Positions 12,335 through 24,438 of a DNA stretch of 64,000 bases are shown one piece after another. The notes beneath the pieces were generated by a model. It saw only the letters and a program-made list of their open reading frames with translations, had not been told where the DNA came from and ran no database searches. Origin of the DNA: Prorocentrum cordatum (Eukaryota > Sar > Dinophyceae > Prorocentrales > Prorocentraceae); assembly GCA_963575745.1 (NCBI GenBank), contig CAUYUJ010016060.1, positions 380,467 through 444,466 on the forward strand, written 5' to 3'. Position 1 is the stretch's first letter. Each line of letters begins with the position of its first letter. The translations under genes and the position numbers were made by a program.

Positions 12335-12570
12335 GGATAGAACAAGAGAGAGAGAGAGAGCAACACTCATCAACTGTCTTGAAAGAGAGAGAGAGAGAGA
12401 GAGAGAGAGCGGCAGAGAGAGAGAGAGAGAAAAAAAAAGAGGAACACCATGAGAGAGAGATAGACACTACGCACGACATAAAGATGGAACTAGAAAGAGA
12501 GAGAGAGAGAGAGAAAAAAAACAACAACAGAGAGAGAGAGAGAGAACGAGAAAGAGAAAGGAAAGCAAGA
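12335..12570. repeat. GA dinucleotide tracts
   Basis: Several GAGAGAGA runs with A-rich interruptions. Confidence 0.95.
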
Positions 12571-12659
12571 AGGCACAGACCTCGGGGACCCCGGCCAGAC
12601 AGCGGGGTCGTGAGATCGGCGGTCCCCCGCCGCGCCCTGCCGCTCAACGCCCGGGTCGC

Positions 12660-13395
12660 GATGGCTGAGGAGGAGGACAGGAGAACGAGGGGGAAGCACG
12701 TAGAGAAAGGATTGGAGGGACGAGGGAGGGCTGGGGAGGAGGGAGGGAGGGGGGGAAGCCTGCGAGGAGGAGGCGTGGCAAGACGAGGGAGGGGGAACCA
12801 GCGAGGAGGAGGAGGATGAGGAGGAGGAGGAGGAGGAGGAGGAGGAGGGAAGGAGGAAAGGAGGAGCGGACGAAGCGATGCGCGACAATGTGTTGGTGGG
12901 ATGTGGGGGAGGGGAGGGAGCTTCACAGCAAGCCCGGGGGGGTGGGCGGGGCTTGCCCTCCACTTCCCGCAGTGGTGGGCTTCTCGAGGGCCACCCTCGT
13001 CGCCACGACGGCTTGGGGCTGGATAGTGGGCCAGAGCGATGGGCGGGCGGGATCGGGGGTGCTCCATGTGGAGAGGCCCCTGGGAAGGAGGGAAGCAGGG
13101 AGGGAGAGAGGGATGGCAGAGACGAGGACGAGGAGAAGAGAGCAGGGGGGAGGGAGGGAAGGGAAAGGATGAGGGAGGGAGGTAGGGAGGGAAGGAGCAG
13201 GGATGAGGGAGGAGGAGGCAGGAGTGAGGAGGAATGGTGGAAGAAGGAGGAGACCTGGGAGGAAGACGAGGAGGTGATGGAGACTGGTCGAGCTCAAATA
13301 TGGGTGGGAGGAAAGAGGAGGAGGACGAGGAGGAGGAGGAGGAGGAGAAGGAGGAGACGGACGCAGAGGAAATAGGGGAGGAGGAAATGTTGATG
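12660..13395. repeat. GGA/GAGG purine-rich region
   Basis: Purest at 12808-12855 and 13315-13360, with GGGAGG units between. The plus strand is strongly purine-biased. Confidence 0.85.
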
Positions 13396-13639
13396 ATTGC
13401 GGTTGTAAAAGTGTTGCTGCTGTAAACGTCGTGGTGCAGAAGCCCCCCTGGGGGTGAGGGAAGAGGCGCCGCATCTCATGGCTTCCTGGCGGTGGGGTGG
13501 GGGGCAGATCAGTTGGGACAGGCGTTGGAGTCTGTTGGGGTAGCACCGCAGGCCTTGCAGGCCGTGGGGCCACTGGGAGAGCCCCCCGAGCTCCTGGGAC
13601 GCCCACCGGATTCCCACGTCTTGCCTGGGTTCTCAGGAG

Positions 13640-14380
13640 GAAATCGGCGAGGTATTGAAGGACATCCTCAGGATGCCTCAGGACGCATCCTCAACATTCC
13701 AAAGGACGCGCTCAGGATTCGTTGAGGGATCCACACTCCATATGTTTTCAAGGGCATCCCTAGGTTTCCAAAAGCTCGCCCTCAGGACATTGAAAACACC
13801 CTGTTTAGGATCCCGGAGAAGATCCAGTGCTGCCCACAGTAACCAACAGGGTTAGGATTCTTTGTAAGATGCCCGTTGGATTCCGAAAGGGACCAGTACG
13901 ATGATTGAGGGGTTCGTGAGGATTCCTTTTTGCGAACTCCCTGGGGTTCCATCGGAACTTGTTGGGGATATTTTGTAAAGTTCATGGGGTTCGCTACGAA
14001 ACCCGTCATGGATTCCGCAGGGTGTCTTCTGGAGATTCGCAAGGAATCCGGTAATAGTTCACAGAAGGCTTTGGGGACGCATGAGGGATACTTGCAGATT
14101 CTGTCGGGAATCTGTAGAATTCTGAGACAACCGTTAACACTCTTCGGCAATCCTGAGGGCATCTCCGTGACTCCTAGTGATTATCGGGGATTACATGGCG
14201 ATTCCTTCTTGCTGGTTTGGTACCAGGGGAACCTGAGGACTCGCAACACCAGCTTTTCACGATCGTTGAGGTCATCTACTTAACTCCTTCGGGTATCCTT
14301 AGGACCCAGTAGAGGTCTGGTAGGACCCCTTACAATTCTCAGGGCTCCTGAGGTAATCACCAGGGTTCCTTGGGGAACCC
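13640..14380. repeat. Highly diverged GGATTCC-type repeat, about 25-30-bp period
   Basis: GGATTC, GGGATCC and CCTCAGGA(C/T) recur roughly every 25-30 bp across 740 bp. The same grammar appears compactly at 42835-42935 (AATCCTTGGGAATCC). Confidence 0.5.
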
Positions 14381-15684
14381 ATATGCATCAGTACACTTCC
14401 AAACACCACCACGCATGATTTTCTACACGCGCCCTGAACTCTCCATTCCTCATTCATATGTTGACGTCGACTCATCTGTTCCTCCTTCCCCCTCCCCACC
14501 CGCTCCTGATCGTCCTTCATCCGCGTCATGTGTGCGATATCGGCGGCCATTCCAGGGCAGGGGGGTGTATTTGTTTGCAGCGCATTCGTTTTCCCGTGTT
14601 TGGTTGGTGGTGGTATTTGTGTGCTTTTGATTGATGCAAGGTGTTGTTATCTTGGTTCGCATGCCGACCTTCCGATTCGCACTGCAGCTGCCGCATCTTT
14701 GCGTCGAGCAGAGATGGTCGCGCTCCGCACTCAGCCAAACATTTTCAAATGCATACAGCCAGGAACCCAGGAGTTGCATGGGTCCATCCGGGTCGTGTTG
14801 AACTGGTTTAGGAGCAGTTCTGGTGCCTCGTAGAGTCGCATGGAGGTTATGAAGCAGTTCGTGCATTTGCCGTACTCAAGGATTGCGGATATGCCGTCTA
14901 GCGATATTGTGCGAGCCGTACACCGTACACGATCCCACACAAGGCTTAGAGAAGTTCTGTTGGTGTCCTATGGGTTTCGTGCAGGACATGTTTTGGAATC
15001 TTGGATGGGCCGTATTGTGGTCTACCTCCCCGCTCGCCTAAGTTCGCCCGCCCCCACAAAGAAATGCAATCCCCCCGCAAGTGGCGCGATCGAAGACGAA
15101 GAGGGCGGGAATCGAGGGGATGGGGGTGTACATCTTGCATGGTTGATGCAGTGATTCACGCTGTTGTTGGCGCCCAGGTGATGGTGAGTCGGATTAACGA
15201 TGACAATTCTGATGAGCAGAAGGAGGAGGGTGAATATTACGATGAGAAGGAAAAGCGCATGGCCGGTGTCACCCAAGGCTGGCTTGGCGGTGCCGCCCCG
15301 GACGCATCGACGGTTGCCAGGGGTTTGAATAGCCAATTGTCGTTGGTGGACACTATTGCCGACTTCTCTCGAGTGGCGGGTGCGGATTGATTTCCCCTCC
15401 TCCCTGATCCTGGCTGCCACCACTCTCTGTTTCCGTCCGTCCTCCTCATCTTCATTCTCCTATTTCCTCTCCGATGTGCCGCTCCCCCTTTCCTCTCCAG
15501 CTCCTCGTGCTCCCGCTGATGCTCCTCATCCTCCTCCTCATTCTGCTCCTCCTCCTCCCCAATTCGCTCCACTTGCAATTGCTGCTCCTCCCCATTTCTC
15601 ATCCCTGTCCTGTCCTGCTTGTCTTCATCCTGCTTGTCGCGCTTCTCCTTCTCCATCCGGTTTCCAAATACCATTTCTTTGTCG
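14381..15684. other. No clear gene
   Basis: A minus-strand stretch at about 14940-14735 reads SLDGISAILEYGKCTNCFIT and NQFNTTRMDPCNSW, faintly protein-like but short. Otherwise C/T-rich or unstructured. Confidence 0.35.
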
Positions 15685-15930
15685 TGGGCAGTTTTCAAAA
15701 TGTTGCTCTCGCCTGAGCGCCACACACATTCGTCCCATAAGTTTGTAATAGTTTGACGGATGTTGGGCGGCCCGTTTTCACAGTGTGGTGTTCGCCTGAG
15801 CGCCGCGCACATTTGTCCTGAAAGTTCACGACCGTGTCAAGGATGGAGGGCGCTTCCTTCTCAAATGGGGTTCTCGCCTTAGCGTCGCGAGCGGCTTTGT
15901 GTCGACTGTCGGCAAGTGGAGTCGTGATTT
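15685..15930 (+). repeat. CTCTCGCCTGAGCG repeat, about three 84-bp units
   Basis: Units share GTTTTCA, GTTGCTCTCGCCTGAGCGCC and CACATTCGTCC. A further unit is at about 16480-16560. Reverse-complement relatives lie at 50950-51560. Confidence 0.55.
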
Positions 15931-16560
15931 GGGCACGATCGGTCAAGTCGTGGCAAGACCACGTCGAGAGGCACCACGATTCTTGGGCCTGGTCTTGGCC
16001 GTTGCTCCACTGGCACGCCGGCGATTGGCTCCATCGCCAGCGCATTGCGGCCTCCTCCGCCAACGAGTCCCGCACTCGCACGAGAGTCAGCCGCGGCCGC
16101 CCGCAGAGGAGATGGGAGGAAGGTCTCATGCTATCCAGGTCGCGGCCTTGCAGGCGTAGCCCTAGTGAGGTGCTGCAGTTCCTCTGAGTGGCGCACAAGT
16201 TTCGGGCCACCTAGTCGTGGCCCCGATGTTTCCCTCTTCCTCGCCTCGCGTCTCTGCCCCCCCCAGCGCGAAAAGCTCCACACTTTGTTGCGTGCACGTT
16301 CTCCTGAGCAGTGGCGGAGTGCGCCTGTTGTGTTGGCTCCCTTTGTGCCGCTTCCCCCCGCGCAGTCAGCAGTTTCTTAGCGAAGTGCGGCCGAAGTGTT
16401 GCGAATCGCGAGGCCGAGAGTTACTCATGAGTTAGGGTTGGTCTATCGCCCGCACAACAACAACTTCTCCACATGCTCAAGGATGGAGGGCGGTTCCTTT
16501 TCAACGTGTGGTTCTCGCCATGCCGCCTCGCACATTCGTACTGCAAGTATGCAGCGTTTC

Positions 16561-17717
16561 GAGGGCTTGTGGCTGTGCTCCCAAAAATCGCGGTCCGGCA
16601 CCGCTCAGGCTTGTTGGGGCGCAGCAGTCACGTCAAGTCGCTGCGCTGAGATCCTCGGTGGTCCACTCTGGTGCGCCTTAGCATGACAGTCACGATGACT
16701 TGCGGCGCTGAAGTCCCAGGACTTGCGTTTTTGCGCGATTTGCGGATTCACAAACGGTTGGCTTCCAAGTCGGCACCTCCCGCAGTGAAGGGAGAATTCG
16801 AAGGGAGGCTTATTGCAACATCGTTGATGCGTCCTGGACTTACACTAGTCCTTCCGCATCTTCCTCATCATTCTCCCTCTCTTCCTCCTTCTCCGTTCTC
16901 CGTCCTCCCAGTGCCCCTTGCTCCCAGATCCTCGGCGATTCAGTGCAGGTGCTTTTTGGATATCGCTCGGGCTCCTGCCGGTGCCGAGACTCTGCTCAAG
17001 CCAGGCGCACGATGCGAGTCTTATGGGATGGTCATGTGCCTGGTCCAGGCCGTTGAGAGGCTTGGCTGGCGTGTCCGCCAGTTGGAAGAGGGGGAGGAGG
17101 TGGGTCCTGCTGCTGGTGCTGCTTCTGCTGTTGTGCACGGCGGTGGTAAGGAGGAACCCGTCCTATTCGAGTGCGAGGGGCCCTTTTTTCTTCTGCCTCC
17201 ACTGCGGGGCTCGGGTTGCAATTGGTTCGGCGAAGCTCGACCCGATATCTGTCAGTTGGCCGTCCGAGGTACCCTGTTCGGTGCAGAGCGCGCGATCTTG
17301 TCGCTGACGGTCGCCACCCAACCTCGGGCATATCCCGTTGTGCCGAACGTTCTGGGTTTCTCAGGAGGTGTGGATTGTCCCCGCCTCACGCCCCCACTTG
17401 TGACGATCCCTCTGCAACGGCAGGGTCGTGCTTTGGCACTTCCCTTCTCTCTAATGCGTCCTGCGTCCCGCGTTCCCCGTCTTCCGTCCCCCTCTTCGAG
17501 GAGGAAGAGGAGGAGAAGGAGGAGTAAGTGGAAGGCGTTTTGAAGGTTTGGTGCAGCGCACCATGACGCGGATATACATACAAGGCTAGAGGGATGAGGG
17601 CGCAAGGCATCAGCAACCAGCGGTGGTTCAGACTTGCTCGAAGCTTCGCCTGTAACCACCCCGCGATCTCGTTCGAGCAATGCCGCTTGGTCGGTCTTGA
17701 GTGGGCCGGCGTCGCAA
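16561..17717. other. No clear gene; one possible exon
   Basis: About 16945-17097 (+) reads FLDIARAPAGAETLLKPGAR, ESYGMVMCLVQAVERLGWRV and RQLEEGEE, preceded by TTCAG and followed by GTGGGT. It could be an isolated exon of an unidentified gene. Confidence 0.25.
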
Positions 17718-17795
17718 GGAGGAGGAGGAGGAGGAGGAGGAGGAGGAGGCAGAGGAGGAGGAGGAGGAGGAGGAGGAGGAGGAGGAGGAGGTCCC
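17718..17795. repeat. GGA tract
   Basis: About 25 GGA or AGG triplets with one CAG interruption. Confidence 0.95.
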
Positions 17796-18474
17796 CCTCT
17801 ATGCCTTTTCGACCACTTTGCCGTGCAAGTGAAGTAAGCCGCCGCGTCAGGGGGCCTTTCCGGGGCCCCTTCGGCCTCCTGGGGCCTTCTGGGGCATCTT
17901 GCGGCTCTCGGGCCGTCTAAGGGTGCTCCAGGGCCACAGGTGGCCCCTGGAAGCTATCTGGAGGAAGACCGCCTTGTTGGTATGGCTTCCCGTCGCCCCG
18001 GATGCGGACCCCCGCCAGAGGTCCATGGAGGCCTCCCCGGGGGGCCTCCCGGGGCCTTTCGGGAGGCCCGACAAGAGCCAAAGACGTCCGAAAGTTTTAT
18101 CCCGCAACCGTCGAGGGTCGATGGGGAAAACTTGGTACGCCTTCTTCCCCCCTTGGGAAGCAGTTGTTCTTTGTCAGACTCCGGCAAGGTCAGTTGTATG
18201 GAGGGCTGAAAGGGGGGGGAAGGCGCGACGAGGCCCCACAGGAAGCCTGGACTGGACGCAAGTCGGGACCCACCTGCAAGGTCTCCCAGAGAAGGCGGCG
18301 GAGGCGACAGCAAACTAAATATGAGTTTATAAAACAATATAAACAAAAACGGAGCAAAAAACAACAACACAAAACAAATACTAAAAAGCGGCGGAGGCGA
18401 TAGTGGGGAGATACCGTGAAAGTGGACGTGCCTAAGCCACAATCGGGGAACGAACAATGACAGTCATGAAGACT
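17796..18474. other. Non-coding, GGCC-rich then A-rich
   Basis: 17840-18130 is rich in GGGGCCTT and GGAGGCC phrases. 18310-18400 is A-rich with AAAC repeats. Confidence 0.45.
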
Positions 18475-18601
18475 CGGAGGCCCGCGCGGAGTTCTTGGAT
18501 CGGCGCTGGACCCTCTCCCTGGCGCGCGGAGCGCGCCAGGGGCGGCGCCAGAGGCGTCGCCAGGGGGCCCCAGCGCAAGTCCGAGGACTCCGCGGACCCC
18601 C
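18475..18601. mobile_element. MITE family M2, copy 1
   Basis: Imperfect terminal inverted repeats: CGGAGGCCCGCGCGGAGTTC at the left, and GGGGTCCGCGGAGTCCTCGG reading in from the right. The core contains GCGCGGAGCGCGCCAGG and GGCGGCGCC, shared with the copies at 54245 and 56946. A fragment related to it lies at about 18698-18757. Confidence 0.65.
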
Positions 18602-19923
18602 CGATGTTTTTATGTTTATCTTATTACTTGTTCCCCGACTAACGTAATACACCCCCGTTCGAGGCACAACAAAACGGTATACACGTGATTCCTCGGTGCC
18701 CTGCGCGGATGTCTGGGCTCGGCGCTCGGGCTCCCCCTGGCGGCGCACCTCGGAGAAAGTATGTTTAGCGAGTTGCTGGTGTCGCGCTCTTCCTGCTCCT
18801 TTTGTGGCCCACTAGGCCCCGTAGTGACTCGGCTGCTTCTGCCGCGGCGTGGAACTTCGCCGCTGCGATCAATCAAAAATTATCTAGTTTTCGTTTGTTC
18901 TAGTTTCTGTCGAATTCTCTGCAGCACCCGCGACCCGCGAGTCCGCGAGGCGGCGCGAGCTACGCCGGCGCCCAGCCCCCGGCCGCTGCGACTCAGCGTC
19001 GCGCCCCACAGCGTTGGCGCGCCGCTCGGAGTCTTGCTTCCGACGAAGGCCTCGGTCTTTCACGCCGCACTCTTCCCCCTAGGGGAGAAACATGGGCCAC
19101 CGTCTCCGCGAACCCATCGGTGGGGGAGGCCGGCCCCTGTGCGACGGCATGCCCGAGCGTCACTCAGCACACGACGACGCTCGGGCGTGTCACCGCCCAG
19201 AGGACCGTCCCCATCCGATGCGTTCTCGGTGGCGGTGGTCCATGCTTCGAGTAGGAAAGCGGTTACCGAATTGATATGCACCACACTCGATCGGCTCGTC
19301 GAATCTACGATGAATATGGTGCTCGTGGATCTGCGAACATACGATGCATGCTGTGGTAGATCCGGCGAAGCCAGAGAGCATGCTTCCGGGGAGGTCGATC
19401 CCTGTCCTCGATCTCCTGCTCGAGAGTGTCTCTTCGGATCCCCGGCAGCTTCATGAAGAATCTCTCGGGCCCCACCCCTCGGCGCACGCGTGTCTGCGCC
19501 CAGGTTGGCAGGTCGGCCCGGGTCTCGCTGCCCGTCGCGGAGGAGGACGAGGCCGCCGCCGCGGCCGAGGAGCCGGGGCGGCCTCGGCCAGGGCGGGGGG
19601 GGGGCGGAGGAGGAGGAGGAGGAGGAGGAGGAGGAGGATCACCTCTGGCTCTTGAGGGTCCCGCAAGGTCTGGCGCTCGGGCCGTCCTCCGCTACAGGGG
19701 CGGGGGCCCAGCGCAAGCGGCACCGCGCGCACAAGCAACTGACCATACCGTCACGGAGCGGCAGCCCCACGGAGCCAACACGCTCGGGCTCACCACCCTC
19801 GGCTTCGGCGCCACGAGAGCGGAGCGTGCCGCACAGCGCCAACACCATCGGCTGGGACCTTTTCCGTTTCCTTGCCCCGGCGCTTGATCGAGGAGGACCA
19901 CCCGTGTGTTGGCAACCGCCACT
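18602..19923. other. No clear gene
   Basis: Contains the M2 fragment near 18.7 kb. A minus-strand stretch at 19487-19300 (RFFMKLPGIRRDTLEQEIED) is the only faintly protein-like reading. Confidence 0.35.
19600..19640. repeat. GGA tract
   Basis: GGGGGGGGG then (AGG)n. Confidence 0.9.
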
Positions 19924-19957
19924 GACACCCTGCGGCGGGTGCCCGCCGCAGGGTGTC
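19924..19957. other. Perfect 16-2-16 palindrome
   Basis: Arm GACACCCTGCGGCGGG, two-base TG loop, then the exact inverse complement. A strong cruciform or RNA hairpin candidate with no T-run after it. Confidence 0.9.
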
Positions 19958-20042
19958 GCCGAGGGCAGCATCCTGACACCGGTTCTCGACATCGGCGTCA
20001 CAAGCCCTCCACTGACAGCCGAACACGTGGCCTTCCCCCGGG

Positions 20043-20255
20043 GAAGATGAACTGGATAACGCGACCAGCCAGGCCATCGACGACGCCAACATCATGGACG
20101 CCGCATGTCCCAACCAGACGCCACCTCAACAGCTGACAAGCGACACTGCCAGCCCAAGCGGAGCAGAGCCACCCTGGGAATCGTGGCCATCCTTCGCACA
20201 CGCATGCCAGCTCGACCAGCCGACCAGCCTGGTGAATCAGGAGGCTCCCCCATGA
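20043..20255 (+). CDS. Possible short coding fragment
   Basis: An open stretch without a good ATG reads EDELDNATSQAIDDANIMDA and LDQPTSLVNQEAPP before TGA. It is less biased than the neighbouring frames but has no recognisable domain. Confidence 0.2.
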   Translation, partial: EDELDNATSQAIDDANIMDAACPNQTPPQQLTSDTASPSGAEPPWESWPSFAHACQLDQPTSLVNQEAPP

Positions 20256-21129
20256 TCACACAGCCATCGAGGCACAAGCCTCGCGATGGGACCTGCCGAA
20301 CGACGGCCCATCAGTGCGTCACCCACCTCACGCGTTTCCAGTTTTGCTCCTACTAGCACTGCCAGCGGCCAGCTGCTGGTTTCCACGTCCACACCTCGAT
20401 ACTACGCTTCTTCAACCGAGCCGCCGCACTCACTGGGCTTCTTGACATACGTGCTCAGCAGCAGGCAGCAGCTGGCCCGCACTAGATGCCGACTCTGCTC
20501 TCCACCATCTCATTGCTCATGGCCGCTGCTCGCTACACCTCCACGAGCCTCGCAGTGGAACCACGCAGCACAGCACCCACGGCGAACGCACCTACAACAC
20601 GCTATGCTAGGCAGTGGGCCCGCGGTATGACAGGGCTTCACAGCCTGCCGTTGATTTTTCACCCGCGTATGCTTTTCAACCGACGTGAGACGAGATTGCC
20701 ATGTGAGGCCCTCGTCCAGCCTTCACTCCCTTCTGGCCCCCCTTCTTGCAGCCCCCGCTCCCCCATTTCTCCCCGCTAAGTTTCACCTACCCAGTCCTTG
20801 TGGCGGAGGGACGGGTGGGATGTTGCAGTGGCCTTCGGCCTGTGCCGCCGATCCGGGGCGTTCCCTGCGGATGTACGCACGTGGTCAAGCACTCTGGCAG
20901 TCTTGGGGGTCATCTTGAGCTGACATCCAGCTTTCTGGCGCGTGTGATTTTGTTTTAGGGGGGGGGATGAGTTGGGGCCTTGTGGGCATTATCGAAGACG
21001 CCTACGGCGAATCACCGCCGCCCCCTGCCTTTGTGGAAGCGCCTATGTGGCCGAACGTTGAGGCCAGGCCTGCCAAGCCATCGGACCATGTGTTCCCCGA
21101 ATCGGTTTGGAAAGCCTTCGGGGAACACG
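20256..21129. other. Nothing recognised
   Basis: No repeat, hairpin or coding pattern found on either strand. Confidence 0.4.
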
Positions 21130-21900
21130 TGAGCGTCTTGATGGTCATCGTCGCCGTCTTGGAGGCCTCTTGGGCGATCTTTCGGCGATCTTTGGGGGCT
21201 CTTGGGCCGTGTCGGGCCGTCGGAAGGCCGAAAAAAGGGAAATGCCCAAATCCATCAAAAACCTTGGGAAAATCAGTGATTTTGGCATCTTTTGGCCTTC
21301 CTGGAGGCCCTCTTGGGGGCCTCTTGGGCCCTTTTGGGCCAGCTTCGAGCCAACTTCGGCCATCTTGGTGGGTTCCTGGCACGTCTGACGCCGTCGGGAG
21401 CCGTTTTGGGGGCCTTTCTGGGCCAACGGGGGACCCTCTTGGGGCGCTCCAGGGCCGTCTTGGAGGCCATCTTGGGCGTCTTGGAGGCCATCTTGGGCGT
21501 GTTGGAGGCCTCTTGGGCCGTCTTGGGGCCCTCTAGGGGCCATCTTGGAGGCCACTTGGGCCATCAGGGGGCTCTCTTGGGGGCCTCTTGGGCGATCTTG
21601 GGGGCTTCTTGGGCCGTCTTGAGCCGTCGGAGAGCCGAAAAGGCGCAAATGCCAAAATCCTTCAAAAACCAATGGAAAATCAATGATTTTGGCCTCTTCG
21701 GACTCTCCTGGAGGACCTCTTCGAGGCCTCTTGGGCCGTCTGGGAGGCCTCTGGGGGGCCTCTTGGGCCGTCTTGGGCCGTCTTGGACTCTCTTGGGCCG
21801 TCCTGGAGGCAGTCTTGGACCATCTCGGGCGGACTTGGAGGCCATCTTGGGCCATCTTCGCGATTGTTTGAGGATGTCCCGAGCGAAACGGCCGTTTTTG
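21130..21900. repeat. GGCC-family repeat array with two conserved cores
   Basis: Dense irregular copies of CTTGGGGGCCTCTTGGGC and GTCTTGGAGGCC. Two AT-richer cores (about 21205-21300 and 21620-21710) share GCCGAAAA, GCAAATGCC or GAAATGCCC, TCAAAAACC and AATGATTTTGGC. Long ORFs here are shadows of the repeat. Confidence 0.85.
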
Positions 21901-22074
21901 GGCACGGTGGCGGGACGGGCCGGAGCCCACTGGGGAGTTCTTTTGGAAAAAGAGCCAAAACCAAAACCTGAAACGTCCAGCACGCCGTGCACCCCTGCAA
22001 GCAGGGGGCGGCGGATCTCATGGCGGTCGGCCAATCCCGCCACCGTGCCTGGGTGATGGGTCACAGGCTTCTTG

Positions 22075-22520
22075 GATGTTCGTTGGGATGTCATGGGTGG
22101 CCTCCCGAGGGCCTCCTGGAGGCAGTTCTGGAGGCTCTTGGGGACCGATTGGAGACCTCTTGGTGCGGTCGAGGGGCCCTCTCGGGACCCCTCGGGGGCC
22201 TCCTGGGGCCTCCTTGGGGGGCATCTTGGGGCGGCAGGCTCGGAGTGTCGGTCCAGGCTCCCCCCCCCCTCTTGGGCCCCTCCTGGGGCCGCATTGGAGC
22301 TCTGCTGGGGAGTCTTGGGCGCCTCTTGGGCTGGCGTGGGGCCCTCTTTGGCCGTGTTGGGGCCCCCTTGGGGGCCTCTCAGTCCGTCTTGAGGCGGTCT
22401 TGGGGGGCCCCTTGGCCGTCTTGGGCGCCGTGAAAGCCGAGAAGTCGTATATACTGAACATGTACGCCTGCCAAACAGGACTTCGACGATCGGGGCCCTT
22501 TTGGGGGTGCTCTTGGACAC
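22075..22520. repeat. GGCC-family repeat, further block
   Basis: Same CTTGGGGGCC grammar, ending in a partial core (GTGAAAGCCGAGAAG) near 22430. Confidence 0.8.
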
Positions 22521-23174
22521 CTCTTTGGACGGCTCGTTCCGCGACTGCGGAGGGCCCAAGGAGGCCCTGGAACTCGCCTGCGAGGGCCGGGGCAAATCGG
22601 GGACCCATCCCCCCCGCTTTCCCAGGTCCCAGGGGTATCTGGGGAAACCCGGACCTCCCCCCAGGGCTCGGAAATTCTGGGGGCCCCACCCACCCCACCC
22701 CCCTTCCCGACGGAGCCACCCCGGCACCCACCCCCAAGCGAAGCCAGAATTGCATTTGGAATCGCTAAGCTTCCTGAGTTCCTTCAAACTCTGCGAGGGT
22801 CAAGGAGAACTTGCACGCTGAATCGGCGGACTTCCATTGGTGGGGGGAGGGGGAGTCTCACGGACGACTTTCACGGTGTTGGCCAGGGCGGCGGCAGGCC
22901 GCGCGCAACCGCTCGTCAGCAAGCCCCACAGTCTGCCTCGATTTTTTGTTCGAGAGGGCCTTCCTCATCGCCCCACTAACCTGGCCTTGCCCATTCTTTT
23001 GCACGTTTAACTCAGCAGCAACTGAGACAGTTGCACAGATGCCGACGACCACTTTGACACAGTGGCGCGGTCCGCAACTCCGAGAGCCAGCTAGGGCGAC
23101 GTGCCCATTTCTTCCTGCGTCTCTAGGGCAACAGGGCCATCTTTTCCGCCTGGTTGACCAGCTGGCAACAGCCG
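22521..23174. other. Nothing recognised
   Basis: C-rich 22560-22740, otherwise plain sequence. Confidence 0.4.
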
Positions 23175-23449
23175 ACCAGCGGGGGGGCGGGTAGCACGCT
23201 TTGGTGGGGGAGCTTTCGGAAGCGAGGGCCACCGCCACGGAGTGCACAAGCCTCCCCCGCGCCCTGCTCTTGGAAGCCCCTGAGCGGCCACCAGTCCTGC
23301 GCTCTGGGCACCGTGCGCCTGCTCCGCGGGTGAGCTGGACCCTGAGGGGGGACTCCCACTGGGCCGGGGGCAGAGGCCGTTGTGCCTGCCGCCCTCGGCG
23401 AGCCTGGGCACGACGCCGCTCGGCCGCGCCAGCTCCGAGCTGGCATCAT
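23175..23449. repeat. Duplicated flank, copy A
   Basis: Diverged direct duplicate of about 25774-26030. Shared landmarks include GCGGCCACCAG, CTGGGCA, TGCGCCTGCT and the GGGGGGGCGGG start. It abuts the left end of the small M1 MITE. Confidence 0.55.
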
Positions 23450-23641
23450 GTCGGGCGTGTCCCCCTACAGGGGGATTTTCGGCGAAAAATTAGAAATACC
23501 CAAAAATGATATAACAAAAAAAAACGCCAAAAAATATTCAAAAAATAGTCCCCATACTATTTTTGGACTATGTTTGGATTATCTTTCTGGGATATCTTTA
23601 ATTTTTCGACGAAAATCCCCCTGTAGGGGGACAGGCCCGAC
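23450..23641. mobile_element. MITE family M1, intact 192-bp copy
   Basis: Terminal inverted repeats of about 43 bp with two mismatches: both ends read inward GTCGGGC(G/C)TGTCCCCCTAC, continuing AGGGGGATTTTCG and CGAAAAATTA. The interior is AT-rich (AAAAATATTCAAAAAATAG), unlike its GC-rich surroundings. No ORF. Confidence 0.85.
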
Positions 23642-24019
23642 CGAAAGCTGACGCGCAGCCCCCCCCCCCCACACTGCCTGCCGCCGAGTCTCACTCTCAA
23701 GCGCATCCCACCGCCAACTCCTACCGCTGGCCGGCAGGCGACAGCCTACTAGTTTTAAGTCGGGCCTGTCCCCCTACAGGGGGATTTTCGACGAAAAAAA
23801 AGATACTCCAAAAAACCCTAAAAGGTCCAAAAATATTCAAAACACAGTCCCCAGACTATTTTGGGATTATTCTTGTAATCATCTTGAGGGTATTCACCTA
23901 ACAGCGAGGACTGATAGGTTTCTAGTGGGGTCAAAAGAGAGCATCTGATGACTCCCCAGGGGGGTCTGGGCGGGAGCCGGACAGGCGAGGGCCGGGCTCG
24001 TTTTAAGCAAACAGTCATA

Positions 24020-24438
24020 CACTTCGTGCTCTTCGACCTCCCAGAACTCCATTCCCGGGCCACATTTTGAATGCCCGGAGCCAACTGTAGGCCACTTCGT
24101 GCTCTTCGAGTTCCCAGAACTCCATTCCCGGGCAACATTTTGGATGCCCGGAGCCAACTGTAGGCCACTTCGTGCTCTTCGACTTCCCAGAACTCCATTC
24201 CCGGGCCACATTTTGAATGCCCAGAGCCAACTGTAGGCCACTTCGTGCTCTTCGACTTCCCAGAACTCCATTCCCGGGCCACATTTTGAATGCCTGGAGC
24301 AAACTGCAGGCCACTTCGTGGTCTTCGAGTTCCCAGAACTCCATTCCTGGGCATGATTTTGAATGCCCGGAGCCAACTGTAGGCCACTTCGTGTTCTTCG
24401 AGTTCCCAGAACTCATTCCCGGGCCACATTTTGAATGC
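24020..24438. repeat. 73-bp tandem satellite, six copies
   Basis: Units begin CACTTCGTGCTCTTCGA at 24020, 24093, 24166, 24239, 24312 and 24385 (the last has GTTC for GCTC and is truncated). Spacing is exactly 73 bp. Because 73 is not a multiple of three, the minus-strand translation cycles through frames, so the long ORF across it is not a gene. Confidence 0.92.

Noticed and set aside
12389-13606. Arg/Glu- and Pro/Ser-rich ORFs
   Set aside because: Products of GA and GGA tracts in opposite strands.
21145-22787. Pro/Arg/Gly-rich ORFs up to 407 codons
   Set aside because: Arise from the GGCC-rich repeat on both strands at once; no domain-like segment.
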